Source: Rhizoctonia solani
Taxonomy: Eukaryota; Basidiomycota; Agaricomycetes; Cantharellales; Ceratobasidiaceae
Direction of reading: 5' to 3'
DNA: 64,000 nt
Assembly: GCF_016906535.1 (NCBI RefSeq)
Contig: NC_057373.1
Location: forward strand, 1,922,001-1,986,000
This document shows positions 40,456-53,056 of this stretch, in pieces (the first letter of the stretch is position 1; the number at the start of each line of letters is the position of its first letter). The notes beneath the pieces were generated by a model. It had not been told where the DNA came from. It did no database searches and worked only from the letters and a program-made list of their open reading frames with translations. Made by a program: the position numbers and the translations under genes.

Positions 40456-42983
40456 CTACGACGCCCAAGTGTGCGGTGCCTGTGCTGGAGCAGCTTGGTA
40501 TGGCCCTGCGTTGCGTGCCCGAAACTCTCTGGTTCCTTGCGCCTGTCGGACTGCGGTCATCGTGAGTTGCACGATCATCTACCCTAATGCTCGACAGCTT
40601 ACCTACTGGGCGACATACTGTAGCCAATTGAACCGTAGCATGATCCAATATGTCCAACAACCTCTCCACATAACCTACATCAAAGTTGTCGGGCCCCCCT
40701 AATTTCTGCGTATAGGTATCGCGCATGCTGATGAGGAAGTTGGCTGCCGTCATCCAAGAAAACTACAAACACCATATCGACGTCAGCTTGGACAGTATGC
40801 GTTCATACACACAAACTACTTACTCCAACCATAGCATCCAGCATCCGCATTTCGTCCTCGGACGGCTTCGAGGTCTGGATCAATTGCACAATATGATCTG
40901 CAGCACTCCAAGCCTGAGTCTGCCTCTGCGTATCCCGCCACGCTACGGGCGTGATATTATACATAACCACCCGTGCACACAAGGCCAGGGACCAGGCGAT
41001 AAACATGTACAAAAAGTTCCGTCGTTCTTCAGTGATTTCAGTCCCCTTTGGGCGTGCTTCGGCTGATATCGGAATCGGTCTGAGCGTACCAATGAAGGAT
41101 TCCAGGCACTGAGACAAGTTGAACCATTGTTGGGAAAATTCATCGTCTAATCCGGGGTGAGCGGCCTTTCCAACGGTACCTAGGCGCGCTGCACGATGAA
41201 GAAGCAAAGCACCTTTGATCCGAGCTACGAGAGGGCTGTCGTTTTGGGCCGAGACATAGCGGGGGTTAAATATGTCTCCATAAGAACTCGTTGGCTCTTG
41301 CGCGCGAGCGGATACCTTATGCGGTGTCAGTGCCTAGCCGACACGACCAGGATGACGAACTTACCGACATGTACTCATGCAATGACAAGGGATAGACTGT
41401 CTCTATTTTCGTTCCGGGGTCCGAGTCTGACGCGGTAAACTGACAGGGGTAACCAGTCGAGACTGACCCACCCGTATCAACAAGGAGCAAGTTCCAAAAG
41501 CAATGAATTCTTTCTCCATGTTCGATAGCAGTTCGTGCTCGAGAGTGATCCAATATCGAGGGGAGGGGTCTGAGCTGCGGTCGATATGCACTAGGTTCTT
41601 CCAACAGATTGTCACTCCTATTCCGCCAGTCTGAGGAGGTGATTTTGTGGAGATTGCAGAGTCGAGCTGATTAAAGTAAGAAATGTGAGTGGCTTGATAA
41701 CGGAGTATGCGGGGTTGTACGTACCGAGGGAGACAGCGCCAGCAAGGGCTGCATGTCCCTCGAGGAGACTGCCCGTCCAATACAAGTAACACGCTGTTTT
41801 GTCGTGTTAATCCGTATGGTGACTCCCCTATCCAAATCCACAATACGTACATAATAGGTGTCCTGCTTGTATTTGCTGTATAACTTTGCGTGATTTGACC
41901 CCGGTCAAACTGAGCTGAAGCGATCTGCGGGTACGTTCGACAAAGAACTGAGCTCGGTTCCCATCACGCATAGTTTGGTCGTAGTAGCACGCCATAAGGG
42001 CGATCGCGTTTAGTAATGCCTCGTGAGGTTGATTATTGGGGTCAGGATCTTCGAGCGATTCACGGAAACTTGGGATGTCAATCTCGAATGCACATTGTAG
42101 GCGATAACTATGTTTGAAGGCGTCAGTCGGCTGGTATTGTGGCGGAACAGTATTTGGACGTACGGCATAATGATCTGAAGGCTAGGTGAATTATTAGAGG
42201 CGTATGTCAAGTTGTGTACTGGAGACCTACTTGTGTAATGTTTGTTCGATAGTTAGGGGTTGCTCCAACTGATTGTATACGAGAGCTCCATTGGGTGAAG
42301 GGGCCATTTCTCCCCATCCTGCGCCTTCCTACAATAGCTTAGATGGGGTAACGATCCTGTTGTTTAGGCTTACTCACATGAAGTATAGGCGATTGGAATT
42401 CGCTTAACCCGGGAATTCCAGACATCTGCTGATATGTTGGGCTAAGTGACATTTGCGGGATAACCGGGGCCAAGAACATAGGTTTCTGGTCTGGGGTTAA
42501 CGTGTTGAACTGGTTGGCAAAACTGTTGATAGAGTGTGCGTCGGAGAGGGCAGGGGAACTCGCCCAAGACGACAAGGGCACAGCAGCAGGAGATAGAGAT
42601 TGCTGCGGGTTCGACGGATGAAGAGGTTTCTGATCGCTACCGCCTTCGAGTTCGTGAATGCGTTTCCTCAACTCGCTGATTTCATCGCGCAGCAGGGTGA
42701 TTTTACTTTTCTTGATCTCCTGTGCAAGAGAATAAAATGTTAGTAGGAGCGAAATGAATCTAGATCGAAATGCTTGCCTCATCGTATGTACATTCTGCAC
42801 GAGACTTGACACAGCGACCACAGGAGGGTCTGGCGCCGTCGCACCTCTGCGACCATGAGGGTCAACATGGTCGATTTTGCGGGAATTTCAACATACCACT
42901 TTTCGCTGGCGGCAAATATGACAACCAGTACCTCTATGTAAGGCACGGCCAGAATCCTTGGTTGGACTATATCGGTCCGCCAT
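40456..42983 (-). CDS. Zn(II)2Cys6 fungal transcription factor
   Basis: ATG at 42983 (MADRYSPTKDSGRALHRG) leads into a binuclear zinc cluster split by one intron: TGCHICRQRKV then RCDGARPSCGRCVKSRAECTYD. The spacing C-x2-C-x6-C-x6-C-x2-C-x6-C is exact. A linker and a coiled-coil-like helix follow (KKSKITLLRDEISELRKRI), a typical dimerisation element, then a Ser/Pro/Gln-rich region. Numerous short exons of the fungal middle-homology region come next (LSQCLESFIGTLRP, FLYMFIAWSLALCARVVMYN, LQIIMPYVQILF). The most likely end, FRARNAGPYQAAPAQAPHTW then AS, stops at 40456; a frame running on to 40421 is the alternative. Target genes are unknown. It shares a 152-bp divergent promoter with the prenyltransferase gene. 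Confidence 0.85.
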
Positions 42984-43135
42984 TAGATGCACGGCGCTCG
43001 GTCTTGTTGCGCAGACCGACGATATGACGACTGGAGCTATATAGTCTCAAATAAGCTGATTTTCGAGACCCGTATGCAATGCGAGGTACCTCCAGCGGTC
43101 AGCGTAGGTGTAGCCGCAGCAGAGAGTCAAGATAA

Positions 43136-44656
43136 ATGTATTTTTCGAAAGCACACGGCGGAATCAAAGCCGAGTTGATTGAGAGTCCGGTGAGTTTTCT
43201 GGGGCGCTCTGTCCGGGGTCCACACGGGTTCGTCCCATCACCTCCGAACGAGCGCTACTCCCTCACTACTGTACCCACCCTACCACATGGTTGGACTTCG
43301 TTATATTTCCTCTTGGTATTACCGGTCTCACTAAACTGCGAGTTTTTAGGCTACTTCTGTGTTCGATGCTGCGAAATTGCCCTATTCTGTCCGTCAGGAT
43401 TGGTCCGATCTGACACCCATCCCACAACATGAACCAGGGTTTGCCCCGCTGTGTCCTATCATGTATAGCAACGAATGTGAGCTTGCTGCTCAATTTAGAA
43501 ATATTTCCATATATGTCTGAATTCTATCAGATCGTGATGCCATGGACTACTTTCGCGCGCTCGTACAAGCCGGCGAGCATTCAAAGCGTGGCCTGGAGCT
43601 TACTGAACACCTGATAAATCTTAACCCGGCTCATTATTCTGTGTGGTATGTGAACACTCTATTATTTTCGATACTAGACTGGCGGAAAATCTAACCGTGG
43701 TGTGATATAGGCAATACCGTTGGGAGACCTTGCTCGAGCTTAATTCGCCACTTGAAGAGGAACTGGAATGGTCAGACGAGGTTGTACGGAGATTTATCAA
43801 GAACTATCAAGGATGGCACCATCGCCGACTTTTGATCACTAAACTACGCAATCCGAAAAGTGAACTTTCCTTCATCAGCGCAGCACTTAAACAAGACTCT
43901 AAGAACTATCATACTTGGGCCTACCGACAGTGGCTACTTGCTGAATTCAATCTTCCCGAACTATGGGCGGGCGAGTTGGGATACGTTGAAGAACTCTTAG
44001 ATGAAGACTTTCGTAATAACTCAGCGTGGCATCATCGATATTTCCTGGTTTTCGGAAGTGGCGTTAGGCAGGGCGAAGAGGATCGCGAAGCCATCATCCG
44101 ACGTGAACTCACGTATGTCTTGGTACCAGTGCATATCGATATATTCACTTATTGTAATCCCAAGATTCACGAAACAGAAGATTGCTATTGCTCCAAATAA
44201 TCCTTCAGCGTGGAACTATCTACGTGGTGTTCTCGAGCATGGGCGCCTGCCGTTCTCTAACGAGAGACTATTCGTGGAACTGTATGTCGTATCAAAGGAA
44301 CCTAGTGATCCACTTGTTCCTCGGTCTACGCTTTCCGAAGCTGCAGATGATGTAGTGGACCTGGATAACCCTGGGCCGTCAGCACAGGCCGAATTACCCG
44401 TGCCTCTAGCGATAGAATTCTTAGGAGACATTGCTGAGGAAGAGGGCGACAAGGAAAAGGCCATTGGTGTAGGTATCTACACCCAATATCTCGATAAAAT
44501 AACCTAATCCTTCCGGCAGCTTTTCAAGTCCCTGGCTACTAAATATGACATCACCCGGAAAAGGCGAGTGATTCAATAGCAGTTATATGCGCTTGAAATT
44601 GACTAAATTTCCTCCGCAGGTACTGGGAATTTCGAGTTAAGGAGCTCACAACATGA
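43136..44656 (+). CDS. Protein farnesyl/geranylgeranyltransferase type-1 alpha subunit
   Basis: Shared alpha subunit of the CaaX prenyltransferases. The first exon, MYFSKAHGGIKAELIESP (GTGAGT donor), joins ATSVFDAAKLPYSVRQDW then SDLTPIPQHEPGFAPLCP, then YRDAMDYFRALVQAGEHSKR. Four PPTA repeats are evident from their W-x-x-R cores: NYQGWHHRRLLI, NYHTWAYRQWLL, NNSAWHHRYFLV, NPSAWNYLRGVL; an NPAHYSVWQYRWETL repeat precedes them. The last exons give LFKSLATKYDITRKR and YWEFRVKELTT, stop at 44654-44656. Length is near 330 residues, as expected. It acts in the cytosol with a beta subunit on Ras- and Rho-type GTPases. Confidence 0.92.
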
Positions 44657-45324
44657 CACTGCGCAAGCTTTGAGAGTTAGCTGATGTCCCTGTTCGCCGA
44701 TTCATGTTCACCTACGTTGTGAATACAAACAAAACCGGGTGTTTTAGATCGGACGATGACCGAGCAAGACGCCCACGCCATATATGTTGTGGCTATTTTC
44801 AGCCATGGCCCAATGGGAGGGTTGAGAGGGCCATCTGGGTAATATATTAGATAGCCGCCAAAATTCACAGAAACAATGAGAGCTGACAGGGCATTGATCG
44901 CTATTGTTAAGGCCCATCATAGATTCCATGCCACGGTCAGCCAGGTGTAGGGTGTATGGCTGGGGCATACGTCTGGATCTGAATATCAGGCAGGCAACTC
45001 GCAGTCATACCGAATCAAACCTATACCATCGATAGAAGACATGGGTGCTAGGAAATAGTTCTATGGTGTGTGGGGGCTATATAACTACGGCACACTGCCT
45101 CATGAACAGTATCTGCTGCCCAACTGTGCCCTTCGGCGGCAGTAATTTATGCCGGACCCGGGGTAACACACCCCGAGCTTTGTCATTCCCGCGGATCAGG
45201 CGTTTACTTCTGGCTCAACCGAGGCCTCGTCCACGGCTTTGGTTGGGGCGCAGCTTTTCTCACCAGGTCTCATCTTACAACAGCTTGTCGCTGATAATCT
45301 TGTCATTGTGTTGATTTACAAGGC
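44657..45324. other. Intergenic, 668 bp
   Basis: Spacer between the prenyltransferase and the permease, both plus strand. Short chance ORFs only; holds the permease promoter. Confidence 0.4.
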
Positions 45325-47046
45325 ATGTCGCAGAGACATTCGCAAAGTCCGCATTCGTCTCCTCCAAGTTCGCCGCCAAGCAGCCCAACCTCGGCTTCAT
45401 CTCAGGAACGTTTAATACTGGTTCCAGATGACCAGTTTGAAAGCGATGCCCTGCTGGGACTGTGGCCAGACGATGAAGAGGCGCCTGTTACGCCAACTAC
45501 AGCCAATATCGAGCGAACTAGCTCTGCTGCATCCAATGCACCGGCTTTACCACCGCGTCTGATTATACCACTTTTGATATCCCCATGCCTCAAACTCGGT
45601 ACAACATATATACCTCGTGCGGTAGACCTTGCAGGGCCTGTTCCAGCTCTTGTCGGACTCGCTGGAATGGCGCTTTTAAGCGCTTTTACGAGCCAAGTAT
45701 GGGTGCTTCTGGGCCGATATGTCTCGCGCTGGACGATCGAGGAAATTGTCGCCGAAGCAATCATTCGCAACCCTGGAAGGCGGGGTAGCCCCAAGGACAA
45801 GTGGAAACGGCGAGTTCGCAAGGGAATTAGGGGCCTAGTGTGCTTGACCGCGTTGTTGCTTTGTGCAATGTACTTACATGGTGAGCTTCTTTCTATTTCA
45901 GGCTTTCAACGGAGCTAATCCATCTCCGCAGAATCAGCACACTTGTTGCAAGCCGCTCTCCCATTCGAGACCAATCACGCGACCCAGGCTGGAACAACAG
46001 TTATTTTCGCGGCCTTCCTTGTTCCCCTTGTGGCTGCATCTTCGCTTGGTGAACGCAAGATCCTGTGGTCTAATTTCCTGTCGATCGTTCTTCAATTCGT
46101 AATTGCTATCGTTGGTGTCGCTCATTACTTCCATTCTCAAGATGAATCTAAACACGGGCATGCTGGGACAAAGCGCGCTCTCCCTAAATTTACGCGTTCG
46201 CATACAGAAGTAGGCACATGGGAGACCATTTGTGAGTTTACTTAAATTTTAATGGCGAATCAGAATCAGCACTGATCGGCTTCTTTAGCAATTTTATCAT
46301 TCGCCTTTGCGAACCAATTACTTGCATTACCCCTGTACACCGCCTTAGCCACCAATTTTGCTGCCAAGCCCACGTTCGCACCGCGACCTCGTACCAGGCG
46401 TATGATAACATCCTTCCCGATGCTTCTTTTAGTCTCGACAATTATCTCGGTCGCTCTCACTGTCCCGTTAATCCTTGCGCCACTCACTAAACATGCCGCA
46501 CCTCCCGATCCGGCCGCTATTCCAACTGTTCCGTTCCGCCCACCACTGCGCGAAACTGTGTCTCGTAAGCTCGAGGCCGCTATCCCTACAATTCAAGTCT
46601 TTGCACTATTGCTAGCTATCCCCCCGTTGTTTGCCGGAGTAATTGTACCCCGAATTCGTCAGCGTGCCTATCGCTGGATCCTTTTCTTTTCATCCGTCCT
46701 GTTGGCGGCTGTTATCCCTGGACGTAGGGCCGGTTTGTCCGGTCTTGCAATGACTTTGTCGCTCCTTACGTGCTATGTTTTTCCTGCATTACTACACGCG
46801 ATCTTCCACGGTCTCAGGAGACCCCGCTCCATCTTGTTTACCCACTCAAATGTTCCTGCCATTACGTCCTCGGAGCCAGGCAATAGTCAAGATCCTGAGA
46901 TACTCTTACAACACAAGGAGCGTTCCTTGCAGCGGCGTCGCCTCGCGCGCCGCGTGTTGTGGGATATTGGAGTATGGGCCGTCTTGGGCCCCGTAGGGCT
47001 CGCTGCGACTGTCTGGACCGCTGGGCGGACCGTTAGTGTGTGGTGA
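45325..47046 (+). CDS. Multi-pass membrane protein, AAAP (amino acid permease)-like
   Basis: About 530 residues in three exons. The N-terminal ~75 residues are Ser/Pro-rich with acidic DDEEAP patches, probably cytosolic. Roughly ten hydrophobic segments follow: LIIPLLISPCLKLGTTYIPR, VPALVGLAGMALLSAFTSQ, GLVCLTALLLCAMYLHES, AGTTVIFAAFLVPLVAASSL, LSIVLQFVIAIVGVAHYF, ISILSFAFANQLLALPLYTA, SFPMLLLVSTIISVALTVPL, IQVFALLLAIPPLFAGVIVP and two more before a basic helix and VLWDIGVWAVLGPVGLAATV. It ends in TAGRTVSVW at 47046. The layout and the FANQLLALPLYTAL helix recall AAAP/SLC38-type transporters. The assignment is by overall pattern, so the transported solute is unknown. Confidence 0.72.
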
Positions 47047-47691
47047 AGTATTGTTTATCGGACACTGTTGTCGATCTGTTTTTTTTTTAAAAATCTAGGT
47101 AATGTCCTCCCTCAAGGGCGGACTGACAGTTTTATGTATTCGTATGTCAATGCGTTTGTGTAACATCGCGGGCTAATTACATGTATGGGTATTCCGAATG
47201 TCTTCAATTGCTGTCTTCTTATCCATCTGAGCTTCGTCTGATCTTTCTACGTAAGAGAATTAGGTTTGACTAATGGAACGAGGATAGGATTTCACCTACC
47301 GAGCAAGTACCTATCAGATCGCGCCTGTGAGTATTCTTTCTTCACGTTCCGCAATGAAAGGATGTCCAACTCAGGACGGGCGAGTGCCTGATCCTGGGAT
47401 CACTCTTCCTTCTGGCATTTGCATCCAATACCTTCGAAAGTTTTTAGAATCTTTGCGAAAGGACGAATCCAATCAGACCCCGCCCCTATACCCGCAAGTC
47501 GGATCGGAATTTGACCTGGCTCCCAGTACATAACTAGTTTATCCCCGCACCCTCGTCTTCGTTTTCTCTCGTCTGTCTACGCAGCGGACGTGAGGAGGCG
47601 GTCTCTGTTTCTTGGATCCATACTACTGCTTTCCTCCGTTCCCAGGTACATTTCAGCTCTCGTTTCAGACCAACTGGGTTTCCGAGCTGCC
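47047..47691. other. Intergenic upstream of the first tandem MFS gene
   Basis: 645 bp. A 68-codon frame near 47327-47533 was considered and dismissed. Probably promoter and leader of the gene at 47692. Confidence 0.4.
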
Positions 47692-50056
47692 ATGAGCGTC
47701 ACACACGCTGCCTATCTGCCCGAGGAGGAACCTTTAAATTTTGATACGGAGTCTCTTCCGGAGGCGCGAGACCGGGATGAATTGAGTAGCTGTCCGTCGA
47801 CCGTGGTTGCTTCACCTGCTGCGAGCATCAAGCTCGACGCAAGTCCTCCTGCTAAAGATATCGTAACGCCCCTCCCAATGGGTAGATTTGCTATTCTACT
47901 CATGCTCAACGCGGTTTTCCCGCTTTCCTTCGAGGTGATCTACCCGTTTGTGAATGCGTAAGTTTGCACCATACTTGTTGTCGGTCCGGGATCTGAAAAC
48001 TTTCCTTTTTTGATCACCAGGATGATCGTCGAGATAGGTGTGACTAACGACCCTGAGCGCGTTGGATTTTACTCTGGTCTCGTGGTATGTCTGGCCTCTG
48101 TAAACACTCGGAGAGATTGCTAAGAGATAGAACTTTACAGGAGTCTATTTTCTCATTGATGGGGTTCATTATGAGTGAGCGCCAGCTTTATTATCCGGTC
48201 AAACCTTCAACTAACAAACTCATTGCATATACTAGTTCTTCCATGCGGGTACCTTTCGGACCGATTTGGACGTAAACCAGTGATCCTTTTAGGTAGGGGC
48301 GACCGAGGTTTGACTGATATTTGATTCTCTAACTTAGAGTATAATACGCAGGATTCGCCGGTTTGGCCGTATCTATGACTTCGTTTGGGCTAAGCAAAAC
48401 CTTGGCCGGAATGATTGCTAGTAGATGTATTGGCGGAGGATTGGGAGCTAGGTGAGCTATATGCGCTAATAGCGCGCGGTGTTTTCGCCTCCACTCACAT
48501 TTATGCCTCTGATAGCTGGGCTGCGATTAAAGTCATGACTGGAGAAATGACGGACCGGAGCAATCAAGATCTCGCATTCTCTCTCCTCCAAATGACATAT
48601 CGTCTAGGACAGATTGCTGGTCAGCTGGAGCAGTCCCTTGGGTTACATGCGGTGCTTGTTATGCTAAATACAACTCCACTTTGTTAGGTCTTCCGCTCGG
48701 TGGGCTTCTTGCGCACCCGGAGCAACGATTCTCATGGTTCCGTACGGCGTTCTGGGCCGAATACCCCTATTTATTGCCGTGCCTTGTGGGCTCTGCATTT
48801 GCAATCTTTTCAGTTATCCCTGGGTTTATTTATATCGAAGAGGTGAGGATACTGCGGGCCGTCTAAAATCAAAGCTGAATTGGGCGTAGACTCTTCCATC
48901 GAAGCGGAGGCAACGTAAAAAGATTAACAAGAGGGCCACATCCTACGGCTCGACTGACTCGTCAGTTAGTACGACTTCAACTTTGGTAGATTCACGAGAG
49001 CAATCTGTGTGTGCACAAGAGCCCATTGACATCGAGGGCGTTGAGAAAGTAGTCAAGCCTCAACCATCATGGCGTTCGGTCATGACTCCGGCAATATGGT
49101 CCCTGCTCTTTAACAATGCCCTGATGTGCTTCGCCTCTGAAATGGTTTTCTCGATGTGAGTAATTGTGTGTTCTGCTTGGTCTGTATCTTATTCTATTTA
49201 AAGCTTTCCTCTCTTTGCATATACACCAATCGCTTCAGGTAACCAAACGCCTATTGTACATTTCGAAATTTACTAACATTACCTTCAGGTGGATTGGGTA
49301 TGTCCGAGGCGAAAATAGGATCGGAGATGGCGGTTCGCAGTATCGTCCAAGTTACCCTCATGCTAGGCTATAGCAAGTTGATTCGCAAAATAGGCAAGCT
49401 TCGTATTTACCAAGTGCGCTATACCTTCTACAAAGTGTAATACATGTCTAACTCATTGCCCTGACAGCTTGCAATGGTGGCTTGGATAATTACAATCCTG
49501 TGCTTCCCGGTCCTGAACTGGGCTGTACGCGCCCACTCGCTTGGAGCGGAGAGCATGCTATTCGAGGGTTGTCTATTCGCGTTCTATGTTATTTGGAGTA
49601 TTGGGTATGGCATCTATCGTGAAATGTTGGCCAATATACTCACATATTCTTAGCGGCTTCTGCTGGGTTGCCTCTGCCTCGCTGGTTAACGATGTCGCTC
49701 CATCCGCTGAGGCTTTGAGCTTGACTACCGGTACGTACCCGACATGCGAGCTCATAAAACTATGATCTGACTATATCTCCATGCATAGGTATTTCTCAAA
49801 TGACCCTCGTATTCCCGCAAGCAGTATCTCCAGCCCTGGGAAATTCTTTGTTTGCTGCTTCAGTTCACCAGGACATTCTGGGAGGCCATCTCGTTTGGAT
49901 TGTGATGTTAGCTATGAGTACGTCTGACTGAATACGGTGTTTTTTATCCGACTGATCCTAGTTACCACAGCTACCTTTGGCTGGGCTCATTCGCTCACCC
50001 TGACTACCTCCACTCATGACTGGCGCGAAAATCTTAATGATGATGACGACGAGTAA
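47692..50056 (+). CDS. MFS transporter, ZIFL/DHA1-like, tandem copy 1
   Basis: Twelve-helix efflux-type permease interrupted by at least ten introns. Start MSVTHAAYLPEEEPLNFDTE. Helix 1 is FAILLMLNAVFPLSFEVIYP, then MIVEIGVTNDPERVGFYSG and the motif-A region with GRKPVILLG. Next come GLSKTLAGMIASRCIGGGLG, AAIKVMTGEMTDRSNQD, GLPLGGLLAHPEQRF, YLLPCLVGSAFAIFSVIPGF and a long polar central loop with a Ser/Thr cluster. The second half includes SRSVM-like WRSVMTPAIWSLLFNNAL, MSEAKIGSEMAVRSIVQVT and SLVNDVAPSAEALSLTTGIS. It ends DWRENLNDDDDE. The motifs match the zinc-induced-facilitator-like branch of MFS; substrate unknown. Confidence 0.88.
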
Positions 50057-50620
50057 TTATGACTGACAAAACACTGAACAAACTCGGCGGGCAAAACACA
50101 ATTCGGTTTTGATTTCGATTCCGATTCGGTTCCTACATCACGCATTGTAATTTATACTTTTCAGCAATCAATCCAGCGCCTTGTACGAGGGCGGTTACTT
50201 GACCACTTGCCGTTTGATAAAGATGCATGAGTAAAGGATGCCGATTATTCGGCCCAAATAAACACCGTACTGCGAATTTGATTCTCACAAGAGTAGCTCG
50301 AAGGCCCAGAAGTCCAGATATGTGAAGCTTAAAGGCTCGTGATTCGGCCGAAGTTTTTCGGATAGCTTTGATTACTGCCAAGTAAACTTGGTTTTGATTC
50401 GACCCCGCATTTTGCACCACTCGCAAGTTTGGGAAGCGACCACATGGTGCAATGGATCAAGCTCAGTCAGCAAAAGAGAAAAGATTTGACCCATGAATGT
50501 TAATCGACAATACGGATCGCACCTCGGAGATGACTCGGCAGCGAGGTAATGATGACTATAGAACCCCACTGGAAGAACTCACGCATCCGGACCTGGTTTT
50601 TCTCTCTCTCCGACCATATT
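50057..50620. other. Spacer between the tandem MFS copies
   Basis: 564 bp with no gene; contains the 3' UTR of copy 1 and the promoter of copy 2. I saw no transposon ends that would explain the duplication. Confidence 0.4.
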
Positions 50621-53056
50621 ATGCCTGGAGGACCCGTCGCCGCTCAACTCGATGAACAACCTCTGATCGTAGAGCATGACACAAGGGAGGATGGGAATCA
50701 GCCTGTCCTCCCCGGCGATGGGACATCAACTCCTGTTAGCAAGCCCGAAAGGACGCCTTTACCATGGAAGCCGCTGATTGTGTTGACGGCTCTGAACGCG
50801 GTGTGCCCGCTGGCATTCGAGCTGGTGTATCCATTTGTCAACTCGTAAGTTTGCCCCAGCGTCTATATACAAATTTGCGAGATACTCATCATGGTGTAGC
50901 ATGATTGTCGAAATTGGGGTAACAGATGATCCAGAGCGTGTCGGTTTTTACTCGGGTCTTATTGTAGGTGGTCCATTTTCTAAAATGACCCAACTAATTA
51001 TCTATTTTGTAGGAATCGGTATTTTCGGTCATGAGCCTCATTATGAGTGAGTGAATCCATTCAACGTGTCTTTCGGATGCTGATATTTCGCAGTCATACC
51101 CTGTGGATATGTTTCAGACCATGTTGGACGCAAACCAGTAGTGTTATTGGGTGAGCGTCCAACCTCAGCACTTCTGTTCAAAAACTTTACAGCTAACTAA
51201 TATATGCTATGCAGGCCTTGGAGGTCTTAGCATATCGATTATGAGCTTTGGCCTAAGCAAATCTCTAGCCGGAATGATTATGAGCAGATGCATTGGTGGG
51301 GCCCTCGGAGCAAGGTATGCCTCTTTCTCCTTCACACGTGCACACCATCGTTCGTTATGGTCCTAATATACTATGGCAGTTGGGCGGCCATCAAAGTCAT
51401 GGTCGGTGAAATGACAGACCGAAGCAACCAAGATACCGCATTCTCGATGATGAACGTATCCTATCGGCTCGGCCAAATCATCGGTTTACCACTTGGCGGT
51501 CTGCTCGCGCATCCCGAGCGACGATGGAAAGCATTCCAAACACCGTTCTGGAACGAGTACCCGTTTCTTCTTCCGTGTTTGGTCGGGGCGGGTTTCTCCC
51601 TGATCTCGGTGCTCTTTGGTATTTTGTTTATTGAAGAAGTGAGTCCTGAACAAGTACGAAATGACTTGGATTTAAATTAATTTGGGGCAGACGCTTCCAT
51701 CCAAAGTCAAATCCCGACGCAAAGTCAAGCGATCGCCGTACAGCAGCGGTTCATCCACTCTGCCGACAAAACAAACCACTCCGCTCCTCGTCAACGAAAC
51801 CGAACTCGAGACAACCGGGCGAGTAAAAAACCGACATGGCGTACAGTCATGACCCCCTCGATCCTTTCGCTCGTCATCAACAATGCGTGCATGTGCGTCG
51901 CGTCGGAAATGCTGTTCTCTGTGTAGGCGACATTTATTTATTTTGAGTACACGCATCTGATGAACGGGTGATCAGGTACCCACTTTTTGCGTTTACACCT
52001 ATTGCTTCAGGTGAGTGATCCCTTGGCACCCTAGTCGTTCATCAATCACGTCAAAATTCAACTCTTGGGTTCCAGGCGGGTTGGGAATGTCCGAAGGCCA
52101 AATAGGGACACAGATGTCGATTCGAGCAGTCGTGCATATATTCATGATGGTCGTCTATTCCAAAGTCAATCGTGCGCTGGGCACGGTCCGATTGTACAAA
52201 GTGGGCCCCCCCCCCCCGTGAATTTTGCGCCGTTTGATAATGAAATGATTTCATGATTGTTAACAAGGTAACCATGGCGTTTTGGTCTCTCGTCGTTCTC
52301 GGATTCCCGTTCCTCCATTGGGTGGCGAGCTTGACAGGAATCAAGAGCATCGTATTCAATACCGCGCAGTTTATCTTCTTCTTAGCCTGGAGTGTCTGGT
52401 ACGTCAAGAGTCTCGAGGCTGTGTACTATTGTATATGCTGACAGAGATTTGGTATACAGCGGCTTCGCGTGGGTGTGCATGGGCACGATGGTCAACGATG
52501 CGTCTCCATCGGCGGAAGCACTCAGCTTAATCAACGGTACGTTTCTCTCTAATCTATCTCGTCCCTGGGGCGGAGAAACCTTGTTGGTTTCCCGATTAGA
52601 CTACGTCCGGTCCTCCCCCCCCTCCTCTTCCTCATTTCACCCGCCCCCTCGCCCCCCACTCATCGCCAAAGGCTGTATCCAGCCCAACCGGCGTTAATTA
52701 CCCAATTACCCACTTGCCCAATTACTGAATTACCGAATTGGCCACCCCTGTCTGTCTTAGGCATATCCCAAATTAGCATTGTGCTTCCACAGGCCATCTC
52801 CCCAGCCCTGGCCAACTCGCTCTTTGCGGTCTCGGTAGACAAGCACCTGTTGGGAGGGAACCTCGTCTGGGTTCTCTTGTTTGTGTTTAGTGAGTTTCAG
52901 CCTTTTTGGCTGTTGTATTGTTATATGTCGGTTGGAAAAGGATCGGTGCTGATCAAAGCGGACTGGATAGCCTGCCTGGCGTTTTTGCATTCACTTACGT
53001 TGAGGGAACATGAAGATGATTGGCGCACAAAGCAACAAGACGAGCACGATGATTGA
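50621..53056 (+). CDS. MFS transporter, ZIFL/DHA1-like, tandem copy 2
   Basis: Paralogue of the gene directly upstream, same strand and same exon pattern. Start MPGGPVAAQLDEQPLIVEHD. Shared blocks are ALNAVCPLAFELVYPFVNS, MIVEIGVTDDPERVGFYSGL, GYVSDHVGRKPVVLLG, FGLSKSLAGMIMSRCIGGAL, SWAAIKVMVGEMTDRSNQD, GLPLGGLLAHPERRW, YPLFAFTPIASGGLGMSEGQ, TMVNDASPSAEALSLINGIS and LPQAISPALANSLFAVSV. It ends LREHEDDWRTKQQDEHDD. The last large intron (52537-52760) is 224 nt versus 58 nt at the same place in copy 1 and contains simple repeats; another intron holds a 12-C run. Substrate unknown. Confidence 0.88.
52206..52217 (+). repeat. 12-C homopolymer inside an intron of MFS copy 2
   Basis: Run of C directly after a GTGGG donor (intron about 52201-52267). 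Confidence 0.85.
52693..52740 (+). repeat. Imperfect 8-nt tandem repeat (AATTACCC) in an intron
   Basis: About five diverging copies of a unit close to AATTACCC, inside the enlarged intron of MFS copy 2, next to a C/T-rich tract (52610-52660). Confidence 0.7.

Noticed and set aside
47327..47533. 68-codon plus-strand frame upstream of MFS copy 1
   Set aside because: Protein-like in part but with no motif, no conserved start context and no clean splice to the MFS gene.
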